DNA of 64,000 nt from Voacanga thouarsii (taxonomy: Eukaryota; Streptophyta; Magnoliopsida; Gentianales; Apocynaceae), in contig JANUWF010001101.1 in NCBI GenBank assembly GCA_026120185.1, forward strand, positions 372,001 through 436,000, written 5' to 3'. Both the position numbers and the translations under genes were made by a program. How positions within the stretch are numbered: the stretch's first letter is position 1; every line of letters starts with the position of its first letter. Shown here in pieces: positions 12,006 to 22,880 of this stretch. The notes under the pieces were generated by a model. It was given only the letters and a program-made list of their open reading frames with translations. It was not told where the DNA came from and ran no database searches.

Positions 12006-13453
12006 TGATGCGTAAATTTAGGGTGTATAAAAATTAATAAATTTAAATCCATCCCTTAGTTAAATTTTAATTAAAATATTAATCCCAAAATACACATACG
12101 AGTAAGTATACTCATCGCAAGCATAGCATAGGGAATTAACAAGTATTGATCTTTAAAGGAACAAGTATACACTAATCACTTTTCATTCATTATTTAACCG
12201 ACCAAATAAAGTAATAAGATAATAAAAAGAAAAATAAAGAAATATATATATCTCAAAGATGTTGGAATATGCAATCTAGACAACAATCCTGGAAAACAAA
12301 ATAATGAACCATTTAGCAACTATCACAATTAATCAGCTTAGCATCATGAAGGAATACAAAGTAAAGTTCAATCATTTTTCAAGTCATAAATTCACTTATA
12401 TAGACTCCACTTATTTCCCAATTTATGAAATCATTATTTTTTGATTAAATTAGCATATTTTCCAATCAAACTAACATAACAAAAAAAATCCATTAAACTC
12501 AATTTCTCATAAACATAAAATTAGTCAACAACCCTATATTCTAGGCGAAATTAATTAGTTTTTGATTACTTAGGTACTTCGATCTTAATTTCATTTTTCA
12601 AGTCTGTTAAGAAATAATAAATATGAAATCAATAAAATTAAATCAACTCCTAACATCGATTCCCAATTCAATTAGAAGCAAATCTAACTTCATCAATTTT
12701 TCCATAATCACAAGCAATCAAACACCAAGAATGATAGAAAATTAATCAAATAGCTAAATTAATACAAACATCATGAATCCCAAAATTTTGTCAAATTATA
12801 ATGAAAACATTAAGTACATCATTATTCTAGGAAAAAAAATAAAGGTAAAAGAAAAAACCTATAGACAAGCCTCATTCTTCTCCTTTGAAGATTCTCTTGA
12901 ATAATGCTCCTTGATTTGATGAATTCCTCATTCGATGAGTGATTTGTTGATTTAATCCTTAAATTCCTCCTCTTGTCTTGTATTTTTCTTGTTTAAATAG
13001 ACTTCCAAGATTCAAAAATTCGTCCCCTAAGAGTTCTGGGCTGAGTAGAGATTGAAAAATACCAAAACTCTTGAAAAATTACCAAATCCACTCAAAACTT
13101 GGAAAGCTCGCCGACATAGACTAGAGCAGAGCTGGGGCCAGCTTGGAAGGTCACGGCCGGCAACGATCGTGCTCTGTCAGCCTGGTCATGCTCTGTTTTT
13201 TTTTCCTGAAAAATCCTTTGTTTGTCCAAAATGGGGCAGGCACTGGTTCTGTAGGTCAAGGCTGGTGCCGGCCGGCTCGGACGGCGACGATTTTGACGTT
13301 TTTTTTTTTTGTCATTTTCTACAATAAAAGTCCAAAACATCTTTTCAAAGGTAAAATATCAAATATGACAGAATATGTCTTGTTATTACAACAAATGTAT
13401 CACAAAACATCCTCAAATAACTAGAAAAATATAGATGAAGTTTGCCCCTATCA
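12006..13453 (-). repeat. E2 3' LTR
   Basis: Forward ends TGATGCGTAAATTTAGGG and TTTGCCCCTATCA. It matches 19137-20504 nearly throughout. The GC-rich stretch 13150-13290 has ACGGCCGGCAACG and TGCCGGCCGGCTCGG. Overlapping open frames at 13052-13424 exist only because this island lacks stops; they are not supported as genes. Confidence 0.9.
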
Positions 13454-13489
13454 CATTCCCCTACACTTGAACCTTTGCGTGTCCTCAAG
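13454..13489 (-). other. E2 3' polypurine box
   Basis: Minus-strand reading: CTTGAGGACACGC, spacer, TTCAAGTGTAGGGGAATG, abutting the LTR start TGATAGGGG. Same box as in the sister elements. Confidence 0.8.
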
Positions 13490-13830
13490 CAAAGCCCTTA
13501 AACAAAGAAAAACAAGACATCCTTTCAAAAAGTTCACTTAGAACAAAATTATAATTACCTTTCAAACTTTAGATATGTCATTGTCATTCTTTTAACCATT
13601 TGAAATCATTCACAAAGCACCATACTGAACAAGACATATCAAGGCCCTTGAAGTCGAATTAAACAAGTTTATACACTAGAATAGGAACATTATTTCACCC
13701 TTTAAGTAAAAACATGGATAACATGAATCATAAAAGTCAAACTGTCTACCAACTCAAGCATTGTAAGTCCAAAAATTGCATAACTTAAGTCATGTTTTGA
13801 GGAAAACACTCCAGTTTTTTTCAATGACTT

Positions 13831-13995
13831 AGAGAATTGATAGCCTCAAGTGCATGGATTTCTCTTCACATATTGTATTGGCCCTCTTTTAGTCATCATT
13901 CATCATTTTTTCAACAATCTTTCTTTTTTTCTTTTGCTTTAGGGAATTGATAGCCTCAAGTGCATGGATTTCTCTTCACTATCCGTATTGGCTCC
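13831..13995 (-). repeat. Two copies of the conserved 3' motif in E2
   Basis: 13831-13884 and 13941-13995 share GAATTGATAGCCTCAAGTG and ATGGATTTCTCTTCAC and both continue to GTATTGGC. Spacing is 110 bases, as in E1. The stretch between integrase and the LTR (13490-14830) otherwise holds A-rich low-complexity sequence, such as the AAATA repeats at 14619-14645, and no gene. Confidence 0.75.
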
Positions 13996-14440
13996 CATAA
14001 TTAAGCAAAAACATCTTTTTCAACCAATCACAATCAACTCATTTTTTTCTCAATTGTCAACTCACAATAATCTTGAACAATTTTTCCACAATATTTTCTC
14101 ATTCCTCATCATAACTCAAAGTCAAGAAAAATCAATCTCATAATACAAGAATTAGCCAACAACCATTCTCATATTCCCCACATTATATATATTTAATCTA
14201 GATGAGTTAAATGATACTCAAATACTAATGCATAAACAAGATTAACCCAAATTCTCAAGTCTTGACACATCCTATCCAATAAATCATTTTAGTGTCAATA
14301 AAAATCCACCAAATGAAAGACACATCTCATATTTAAAGAAGAAAGATACTCATAATCATGCTAAGGCCATGAGACCACAAAAATTCTTGAAAATTTTTTT
14401 AGCAGAAAATATATATGGAAAATACTTTCAAAACTAAACT

Positions 14441-14475
14441 CTCCCCCACACTTAAATTGGACATTGTCCTCAATA
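14441..14475 (-). other. Internal PPT-like motif of E2
   Basis: Minus-strand reading: TATTGAGGACAATGTCC then AATTTAAGTGTGGGGGAG. It lies about 990 bases upstream of the terminal box at 13454-13489 and has the same bipartite design. Confidence 0.75.
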
Positions 14476-14835
14476 GTAAAAAATATGACAAAGAAAGCAA
14501 AGCCAATGGACCAAAATAATTAAAGAGGAAGAATCAAGAACAGAAATACTCCCATTACAAATTAATTCCAACAGATTTGAATTCATCACGAGGAAGCATA
14601 AGGGAAATGGGACCTAAATAAAATAAATAAATAAATAAAAATAGAAAACAGAAAAGTAGAAAAATAAAAACAAAAGAAAAACGGAACAAAGAAAAAGACG
14701 GAAAGAGAACCAAAAGAAGATCACGAATCGTAGAGAGTGCAATTGAGATGCTCTAAAGTGACAAGTTCTTCACCCTAATATGGTTTCACTCAACTTCCAT
14801 TAACCTTAAAGAACCCCTTGGTTGGGTAAGACGCC

Positions 14836-15936
14836 TCAATAATTCCAAACGGACACACGCGATATCTCATATGGCCCCGACCGTCTAGACTTCAACTTAC
14901 CCAGAAAAAGTATAAGTCTAGAGTTAAATAATAGCACATTATCCCATTCTTCGAACTCTTGAGGAGAATGAATATGTCTATCATGCCACCATTTCATCTT
15001 ATCTTTGTAGAGTCGAGAGTTATGGTAAGCATCATTACGCCACTTATCTAATTCATTGACTTGAAGCAATCTCCGTCTACATGTAAGTTGATGATCAAAA
15101 TTGATAAGCTTAATTGCCCAATGTGCCCTATGTTCAACTTCCATCGATAGATGACATGACTTCCCATACACTAATCTATAGGGGGGTTGTACCAATAGGA
15201 GTTTTAAAAGTAGTTTTATAAGCCCAAAGAGTATCATCTAATTTCAAACTCCAATATTTCCTTGTATGATTTACCACCTTTTCTAAAATTCTTTTCAATT
15301 CTCTATTTACCACCTCAATTTAGCCACTTGTTTGGTGGTGATAGGGAATAGAAAACTAATGAGTAATCCCTAAATGTTTGAAAACTTTGTCCAAATGGGT
15401 ATTACAAAAATGTGTGCCCCTATCACTAATGAGTACCTTAGGTATACCAAACCGGTTGAAAAGTTTTTAGAGGAATTTAACCACAACCCGAGCATCATTG
15501 TAGGTAAGGCTTGCATCTCAACCCACTTAGATACATACTCAACCACGACCAAGATTTATTTATTACCTAAAGAATTAGGAAAAGAGCCCATAAAATCAAT
15601 CCCCCAACAATAAAAAATTTCAGAAGCTTGAGAAATTTGCAATGGTATCTCATTGGATTTAGAAATGTTACCTGTACATTGGCACTTATCACAATTTTGA
15701 ACAAACCTGTGAGAATCTTTGAAGAGTGTAGGCCAATAAAATCTGGACTCAAACACCTTTCTTGTGGTATTGTTAGCTTGGTAGTGGCCTCCTGTGGGTC
15801 CTTCATGATAGTATTTTAAGATGTTTGCACTTTCTACGGAATTCACACATCGTCGAATGATTTGATCCGCACAACACCAAAACAAGTAGTGATCTTCCCA
15901 AAAGTAATATTTTACCTCGGAGAGGAATTTCTTCTT
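14836..15936 (-). pseudogene. E2 integrase (degenerate)
   Basis: This domain joins element cDNA to target DNA in the nucleus. The N-terminal zinc-binding part is clear at 15885-15690: H of YYHEGPTGGH, then C-x2-C in FVQNCDKCQC. The catalytic core follows: first Asp in GIDFMGSFP (about 15610), second Asp in the SDRGTHF-like region readable in another frame near 15420, and the Glu in the EVVNREL-like segment near 15310. The C-terminal part (15237-14836) has [13 protein letters not shown] and GKLKSRRSGPYEI segments typical of Athila/Tat integrases. Breaks: a stop just upstream at 15937, one at 15553, and a one-base frameshift near 15500. It follows RNase H in the same frame. Confidence 0.85.
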
Positions 15937-15939
15937 TTG

Positions 15940-16452
15940 TTACACAGTGAAATCTTTCGGAATAATTCCTGCAACCAAGTAATTAGCAAAATCTACATAC
16001 CAAGGTGTTTGAGAAATCTCACCATCAATAAGTAGAAGTTGTTCATCCAAGAAGGTGTCATTGATGTCTTCTTCGGCCAAAGGCTCTAGGTTGGGATTTT
16101 CCAACCTAGATAAGTGATCCGCAGCTAAATTTTTCGCTCCCTTTTTATCCCTAATCTCCAAGTCAAATTCTTGCAATAATAAAACCCATCTTATCAATAT
16201 TGGTTTAGAATCATGCTTGGTTAGTAGGTATTTAAGGGCGGAATGGTCTGTATACATAATAACTTTGGACAAAACAAGATAAGAATAGAATTTATCGAAA
16301 GCAAATACTATGGTAAGTAACTCTTTCTCCGTTTTGGTGTAGTTCTCTTGTGCCACCGTAAGAGACTTGCTTGCATAGTAAATTAGTTGAAAATGCTTAT
16401 TCCTCCTTTGTCTAAGAACTGCGCCTACTGCATAATCACTTGCATCACACAT
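15940..16452 (-). pseudogene. E2 RNase H domain
   Basis: RNase H removes the RNA strand during reverse transcription. This is the best preserved part of E2, open for 170 residues. Visible are [13 protein letters not shown] (first catalytic Asp), [18 protein letters not shown] (catalytic Glu), [12 protein letters not shown] (Asp) and the tail [11 protein letters not shown] that normally ends this domain in Ty3/gypsy pol. The following about 50 codons ([17 protein letters not shown]) form the usual linker to integrase, ended by a TAA at 15937-15939. It continues directly from RT upstream. Confidence 0.88.
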
Positions 16453-16502
16453 TAATTCAAAAGAAATAGACCAATCCGGTGCAATTACAATAGGAGAATT
16501 GA

Positions 16503-17395
16503 TTAATTTCTTTTTAAGCGCATTGAAAGCAGTGAGACATTTTTCATCAAAATAAAAAATAAAATCTTTTTCAAGTAAAGAGGTAAGAGGTTTAGAAATT
16601 TTGAGAAATCCAAGGTAAATCTCCTATAAAAACCTACATGATCAAGAAAGCTTCTAATAGCCTTCACGGAAGTAGAAGGAGGGAGTTTCTCAATTGTCTC
16701 AATCTTAGCTCTATCAACCTCAATACCTTTCATTGAAATTTTATGTCCCAATACTATACCTTCTTACACCATGAAGTGGCATTTTTCCCAATTAAGCATG
16801 AGGTTGGTCTCTTTACACATTTATAGTACCTTTTCCAAATTAGCTAAACACAAGTCAAAAGAATCACTAAAAATAAAAAAAATCATCTATAATTACCTCC
16901 ATTATGTCTTCCACCAGCTCTTCGAAAATAGCCATCATATATCTTTGAAAAGTTCGGGACCATTGCAAAGACCAAAGGACATACATCGATATACAAAAGT
17001 ACCAAAAGGACATGTAAAGATAATCTTCTCTTAATCTTCCGATACTATGAGAATTTGAAAGTATCCGAAAAAATCATCTAAAAAATAATATAATTCATGT
17101 CCGGCTAAACTTTCTAATATTTGGTCAATGAAAGGAAGAGGAAAATGGTCCTTTCTAATTACCTCATTCAATTTCCTATAATCAATAAAAGCCCTCTAAT
17201 TGGTTACTAATCTCATTGGGATCAACTCATTTTTTTCACTTAGGCTCATAGTTATTCCTCCCTTCTTTGGTACCACTTGTGTTAGACTCACGCAAATACT
17301 ATCAGAAATAGGGTAAATAATGCTAGAATCTAAGAATTTAATCACCTCGCCTTTTACCACATCATTCATATTTGGGTTCAACCTACGTTAGGGTT
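16503..17395 (-). pseudogene. E2 reverse transcriptase (degenerate)
   Basis: The RT fingers are visible at 17381-17196 (LNPNM, VVKGEVIKFLD, IIYPISDS, QVVPKKGG, NELIPMR). Palm segments are readable through 17195-16760 with stops (IDYRKLNE, KDHFPLPFID, FTCPFGTF, FGLCN). The catalytic pair survives as IDDF near 16890 in place of the usual FMDDF. The thumb and connection are at 16751-16503 ([33 protein letters not shown]). Together with the RNase H and integrase this marks an Athila/Tat Ty3/gypsy lineage rather than a chromovirus; no chromodomain is seen after integrase. Multiple stops and frameshifts make it inactive. Confidence 0.85.
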
Positions 17396-17719
17396 GCACT
17401 ACGTGTTTGGCTCCTTCTTCCAACAAAATTTTGTGAGTACAAAAGGAAGGGCTAATTCCTTTAATATCTATAATTTTTTATGCAATGATTCCCTCATATT
17501 TTCCTAATAGACTTACCAATTTAGTCTCTTGATCACAAGTAAGGTCTTTTGCTATGATCACTGGCAATTTTTCTCCTTTAGCAAAAAATACACATTCCAA
17601 ATGCTGGGGAGGTCTTTTAAGTCCAATTCTGGTGGTTCCTCAATGGATGACTTCGTCCTTCCTAAACTGATTTTTTCAATTTCTTCAAATTTTCCCAACT
17701 CATGGCCCTCATTTAAATC

Positions 17720-18178
17720 CTACAAATATGCAATAGATTGTTCCATCAAGTCCATATAGCATTTGACAAATGATTCCTGCATAAAATTAAAGATAGGTTT
17801 ATCAAAAATATTAATCCTTAAACAAAAATCATCATAAGAAATAGGATGTTGCATGTTTTTATAGATTTTGATAATGACTTCCTCATCCCCAACTCTAAGT
17901 GTCAACTTTTCCCCATGAACATCAATTAATGTTTTGGCAGTTTCTAGAAAAGATCGACCTAGGATTAAAGAAACTTTAGAATCTTCGTCCATATCAAGAA
18001 TAAAAAAATCCATAAGAAATATAAATCTATCCACTTTGACTAATACTCCTTCCACTATTCTCCTAGAATATTTAATAGATCTATCCGCAATTTGAATACT
18101 CATCCTAATGGGCTTGGGCTCACCTAGGTCTAGCTTTTTGAAAGTTTTATATGGCAAAAGGTTAATGCTCTAATGCAT
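17720..18178 (-). pseudogene. E2 aspartic protease (degenerate)
   Basis: A retropepsin normally cleaves Gag-Pol. Open from MPYKTFKKLDLGEP, with SINLLPYKTF readable just upstream in another frame at about 18170. It then shows MSIQIADRS, GVLVKVDRFIFLMDFFILDM and the second signature VSLILGRSFL followed by TAKTLIDVHG. The region where the catalytic D-[LST]-G should precede S-I-N-L is scrambled: only a remnant matching GAS can be guessed and a stop intervenes, so the active site is lost. It lies between the gag tail and RT. Confidence 0.8.
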
Positions 18179-18179
18179 T

Positions 18180-18870
18180 ACAAAATATAAGAGTCCCAAC
18201 AAGATAAGAAGTAGAAAAACTCCATGGATCGCTTTCTTTTCGGGGCAAAGTCCATTAGTCCTGTAAGATAGCTGAGCGTTCTTTATTTAAAACTACAGTA
18301 GATAATTCTAGATAATTCTTCCAACTTCTTTTTGTTAACAAGCATGCTTTTGAGGAACTTTGCATATTTGGGCATGTGTATTAAAGCCTCACTGAGTGAA
18401 ATGTTTATGTGTAATTGTTTGAATATTTCTAAGAACTTATCAAATTGTGCATCTTTTCTTGCTTTGTGTGTGTGAGTGGGATAAGGTACTGGTAGCTGAA
18501 AATATGATTTTTTAGTTTGTTTGTCAAAAGGTTCACTAAGAGCGATTGGTTCCGGTCCCTCTTCTTTAGATGGTACCGATTTCGTGCTAGGATCGGGTAA
18601 CTCCTTACCACTTCGTAACGTAATGGCAATTGAATCATGCTATGTTTCTACCCTTAATGGTGACTTTATCACTAGATCCGTTAAAAACCAAATTTTCCTT
18701 TCCATGTTTCTAATCATTTCCTCAAATTTTCCTAGTATGTCATCTATCTCTTGAAAGCGTTTGGTTACATGGTTAGCGAATTTTCCTAATACTCATTCCA
18801 AGGTAGTAGAGTAGGATGGCCGAGGTGTCATCTCTTGAGACATGTTGTAATATCATCCCCTATTCCAATT
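18180..18870 (-). pseudogene. E2 gag C-terminal remnant
   Basis: Minus-strand frames give LGKFEEMIRNME-like coiled coil (about 18750), then PVPYPTHTHKARKD, KFLEIFKQLHI, SEALIHMPKYAKFLK and LVNKKKLEEL. This is the linker that in Athila/Tat polyproteins joins gag to protease. The retrotransposon_gag domain and a zinc knuckle are absent: only a short untranslated stretch lies between here and the PBS. I infer an internal deletion of gag. Several stops. Confidence 0.7.
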
Positions 18871-19110
18871 AGCCATCTTATCTGCATAAAGTAAGTTGTT
18901 TGGGGTCATATAATGCAATACTAAATCAAGTTAGTTAGTAAATTCATATTCACAAATTAAGTTCAGAAAAATTACAACATGTAGGGACACTAAATTACAA
19001 GTATACACGAAAATAATTTATGGCACTTATTCATACAAGGAACATATTTATATAGACATATAAACATATAAACATGGTTAAATCAACAAAATCCAAGCTT
19101 TCATGATATT

Positions 19111-19130
19111 GTTCCCCGGCAAAGGCACCA
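19111..19130 (-). other. E2 primer-binding site
   Basis: Minus-strand reading TGGTGCCTTTGCCGGGGAAC, six bases inside the LTR end. It resembles the tRNA-Asp-type site known from Athila elements, with two differences from the commonest form. A leader reading ATATCATGAAAGCTTGGATT follows and is shared with E3. Confidence 0.85.
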
Positions 19131-19136
19131 AAAACA

Positions 19137-20504
19137 TGATGCGTAAATTTTGGGTGTATAAAAATCAATAAATTTAAATCTATGCCTTAGTCAAGTTTTA
19201 ATTAAAACATTAATTCCAAAATATACATACGAACAAGTATACTCATCGCAAGCATAGCATATAAAATTAATGAGTATCGATCCTCAAAGGAACCAGTATA
19301 CACTAATCACTTTTCATTCACTGTTTAACCAATCAAATAAAGTGAAAAGATAATAAAAAGAAAAATAAAAAATATATGCAACTCAATGATGTAGGAATAT
19401 GTAATTTTGACAACAATCCTAGAAAACATGACAACGAACCATTTAGCAACTATCTTAATTAATCATCATCTTGGCATTATAAATGAATATAAAGTAAAGT
19501 TCAATCATTTCTCAAGTCATGAATTCACTTATATAGACTCAACTTCTTTTCCAATTGTTGGAATCACTATCTCATAATTAAATTAGCAAATTTCCCAATC
19601 AAACCAACATAACAAAAAAAATACATTAAATTTAATTCCTCATAAACATGAAATTAGTCAACAACCCTATACTTTAGGCGAAATAACTAGTCTTTGATTA
19701 CTTAGGTTCTTCGATCTTAACTTCGTTTCCCAAGTCTGTTAAGAAATAAAAATATGAAATCAATAAAATTAAATCAACTCCTAACGTTGTTTCCCAAGTC
19801 AATTAGAACTTCATCAATTCTTCCATAATCACAAGCAATCAAACACCAAGAATGATAGAAAATTGATCAAATAGCTAAATTAATACAAACATCATGAATC
19901 CCAAAATTTTGTTAAATTACAATGAAACATTAAGTACATAATTATTCTAGAAAAAGAAAACAAAGGTAAAAGAAAAAACTCATAGACAAGCCTCAATCTT
20001 CTCCCTTGAAAATTCTCTTGAACAATGCTCCTTGGTTTGATGAATTCCTCATTCAATGAGTATTTGCTAATTTGATCCTTGAATTCCTTCTCTTGTCTTG
20101 TGTTTTTCTTATTTAAATAGGCTTCCAAGATGTTAACATTCGTCCCCTAAGAGTTCTGGACCGAGTAAAGATTGGAAAATATCAAAACTCTTAAAAAATT
20201 ACCAAATCAGCTCAAAGCTTGGGAAGTTCACTGACATGGACCAAATCGGAGCCGGCGTTGTCTTGGAGGGTCATAGCCAGTGCCGGCTGTGCTCTATTTT
20301 TTTTCCCAAAAAATCCCCTGTTTGTCTAAAATGGGGCCCGTGACAGTTTTGATGTTTTTTCATAACTTTCTGCAACAAAGATCCAAAACGCCTTTTTAAG
20401 GATAAAATATCAAATATGAAGGAATATATCTAGTTATTATAACAAATGTTTCACAAAAAACCTTCAAATAACTAAGAAAATATAGATGAATTTTACCCCT
20501 ATCA
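19137..20504 (-). repeat. E2 5' LTR
   Basis: Forward ends TGATGCGTAAATTTTGGG and TTTTACCCCTATCA, 1368 bp. It is shorter than its partner mainly through a deletion in the GC-rich island (here 20253-20345). The start (minus strand TGATAGGGGTAAAATTC) matches the E1 LTR closely, which links the pol-bearing and ORF2-bearing families. Confidence 0.9.
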
Positions 20505-20509
20505 AAACT

Positions 20510-20590
20510 TAGTTGGAAATGGACTTAAAAATGTATTGTTTTATAACCCAAATCTAACGCGTCAAGTTTTTGGCAATATTCCCAAGGGAC
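20510..20590 (+). other. End of E4 5' LTR and degenerate PBS
   Basis: 20510-20564 completes the E4 LTR (ATTGTTTTATAACCCAAATC...CGCGTCA), matching 55405-55448. After AGTTTT, 20571-20590 reads TGGCAATATTCCCAAGGGAC, an eroded form of the TGGCGCCGTTGCC-type site. The following ACAATATATGAAAACTTG is the shared leader. Confidence 0.75.
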
Positions 20591-20808
20591 AATATATGAA
20601 AACTTGAATTCCATTGGTTTAGCCATGTAAATATGTAAATATGTTCTTTGTGTAAATAGGTGCCATATCCTATTATGTGCATAAGTATGTAATTTGTAGA
20701 TCAATTTGCTAATTCTTGTATTTGTGTACTTATTATATTTAATTAAATATTTGTAAATTCAAAACTTATTCTCTTATTTTCTTATTTTTTGGTTTGGTAC
20801 ATAGTTTA

Positions 20809-21306
20809 TGACCCGATGAAATGAAGGAGAATTAGTGGAGTTTGATCTAAAAATTGAACGAACATTAATAGGGATTTGAAGGGCATGCAGCAAATGTTTG
20901 ACCAACTAAGTATAACAGGAAAGATAGAGGTTAACCAAAAGAATAATGGTGGTAATAGTGGTAGTAATTGAAGGATTATGGGTGGTTTTTCTAGACCCGC
21001 AATCTCAGGTACAGATTCAAGCATTGCTAGACCTAGGATGGAAGCTAACAACTTTGAAATAAAACTCAACATTATTCAAATAATCCAAAACATGGTATAG
21101 TTTGATGGACTACTTAACAAAGATCTAAATGCCCATCTTGGTAGTTTTTTAGACATTTGTAACACTTTTAAGATAAAGAGGGTGTCAGAAGATGCCGTAA
21201 AGTTGATACCTTTCCTTTTTCTCTTAAGGATAGAGCCAAATCCTGATTAAAATCTTTGCCACTAGGAATAAATCACTACTTGGAATGGATTTGTTGAAAA
21301 ATTTCT
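20809..21306 (+). pseudogene. E4 gag, N-terminal part
   Basis: Gag forms the virus-like particle. It starts near ATG 20809 (MTR, stop, NEGELVEFD...; compare MIQQTKRELVNFD at about 58770 in E6). Frames then give Asn-rich linker sequence (NNGGN) and, with frameshifts, QFDGLPN-like, DPNAHLGSFLDIC-like and SEDAVKL-like segments of the plant retrotransposon_gag domain. It is cut at 21306 by E3 and continues at 28589. It is degenerate, and the minus-strand open frame 20806-21072 is its shadow. Confidence 0.65.
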
Positions 21307-22844
21307 TGATGTGTTTGAATTTGGGTATAAAAATCATATAAAAATAAGCACATTCCCCATCAAGTTTAAACTAAAACATTAATTCCAAATTACACATATG
21401 AGCAAGCGTACTCATCATTAAGCATAGCATAGGGTTTAAAATGAGTATCGATCCTCAAGGAACAAATATGCCTTAATCACTTTTCTTTCATTGTTTAACA
21501 ACTCAATAAGGTGAAAAAGAATAAAAAGGAAAATAAAATAAAATAAAATAATATATACATGTCAAGGATAGAGAATTATGTAACTCAAACCATTATTTTG
21601 ACAAACATGACCTTAAAGTACCCAATCATTATCATAACTCATCAGTCTCTTGGCATCATGAAGGATTAAGATAGATTCACTTCTTTTCTAATCCATGAAA
21701 TCACTATCTTCTAAACAAATTAGCATCAAATATCCTGTCTCAACTAATTCACCCAAAAGATGTATTAAACACAATCCTTGATTAAATTTCCATATCCTGG
21801 CAAATTTAAAGTATGAAATTAACCAATGAATTCATATATTAGCAGACATCAATTAACCTTTAATTACCCAATTCTTAACAATGAACCCCTTTTCCAAGCT
21901 AGTTAATAGACAGCAATTATGAAATTAATGAATTGAGACCACCATCAACCCCTTTTCCAAGCAAGTTAATAGAATGAAACAACAAATTAATCTCGTAATC
22001 AACATATGTGATAAAATACCAAGAAAAACAATCAATTAATCAAAAGATCAAAGTAATTCCAAAAATCATGAATGTCTAAAATAATGTCAAATTACAATAA
22101 AACAATTAATACATCATTGTTCAAGAAAAAAAAGACAAAGTTAAAAAAAAATACTCATAGACAAGCCTCATTTTTCTTCTTTCGTAGACTCTCTTGTATA
22201 ATCCTCCTTGATTTGATGAATTCCTCCTTGAATTTGAGTGATTGGATGTTTTGCTCTTTGAATTCTCCTTTTTCCCTTGTGTTTTCCCTCTATTTATAGG
22301 CTTTAGAAGTGCCTAAATTTGTCCCTCTAGGGTTTCTAGTCGAATAGAAGTAGGAAAATACTAAAACTCTGAAAATTACCAAAAACGCGCGTGAAAATCA
22401 AGGCACTGCCCTCTGTAGTAGTGCACAGCCGGTGCCGCCTGGCTTGTCTAGGGCCAGCGCTGGTTGTGGTTTGTTTCTCCATCTGTTCGTCAATTTCTCT
22501 TGATTTTGGTGTTAATCCTTCCAGATTGCAGTCGGCGCCGCCTCTGGACTTCCAACCAGTGCCACCTCTGTTCTGTTCTGTTCCTGGTTTGTCAATTTTT
22601 CATCACCTCAAAATGCGTGCCAATAGCATGTGGCCGGCGCCAGTTCTCCTGTCCTAGCTGGCGCCGCCTCTATTCTGTTTAGCGACGATTTTACCTTATT
22701 TTACCCTTCAAATCTGAAATAATGCACATTATACCTTTCCAAGGATAAAATCTCAAATATGAAGGAATATGACAAGTTATTGCACAAAATGTACAAAATG
22801 GCCTCAAATAACTAAGAAATATATTACTAATTTAGGCCCTATCA
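21307..22844 (-). repeat. E3 3' LTR
   Basis: Forward TGATGTGTTTG...TTTAGGCCCTATCA. It aligns with 27071-28583 along its whole length. The island 22415-22670 has repeated CAGCCGGTGCCGCC, GTCGGCGCCGCC, GCCGGCGCCAG and CTGGCGCCGCC. This GC-rich island, free of stops, produces the overlapping open frames 22391-22682, which I do not regard as genes. Confidence 0.92.
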
Positions 22845-22880
22845 CATTCCCCCACACTTAGCTCTTTGCTTGTCCTCAAG
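22845..22880 (-). other. E3 3' polypurine box
   Basis: Minus-strand reading: CTTGAGGACAAGC, spacer, CTAAGTGTGGGGGAATG, then LTR start TGATAGGG. It is the cleanest copy of the terminal box in the window. Confidence 0.85.

Larger units (their letters stand above)
12006..20504 (-). mobile_element. E2: Athila/Tat-type Ty3/gypsy element with degenerate pol
   Basis: Two LTRs (1448 and 1368 bp), forward ends TGATGCG...CCTATCA. A PBS lies next to the right LTR and a purine box next to the left one, so it reads on the minus strand. The internal 5.7 kb carries, in order, a gag tail, protease, RT, RNase H and integrase, then about 1.4 kb of non-coding sequence. Flanks AAATT (12001-12005) and AAACT (20505-20509) are a one-mismatch TSD, inside the 5' LTR of E4. 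Nearly all of N-terminal gag is missing: only about 250 bases separate the PBS from the gag tail. It could not have moved by itself in its present form. Confidence 0.9.

Noticed and set aside
13052..13424. Three overlapping frames of 80-93 codons in the E2 LTR
   Set aside because: Located in the stop-poor GC island of a known LTR, on both strands.
13831..13995. Short direct repeats as a CRISPR-like array
   Set aside because: Only two units, present in a plant retrotransposon, and also found in sister elements.
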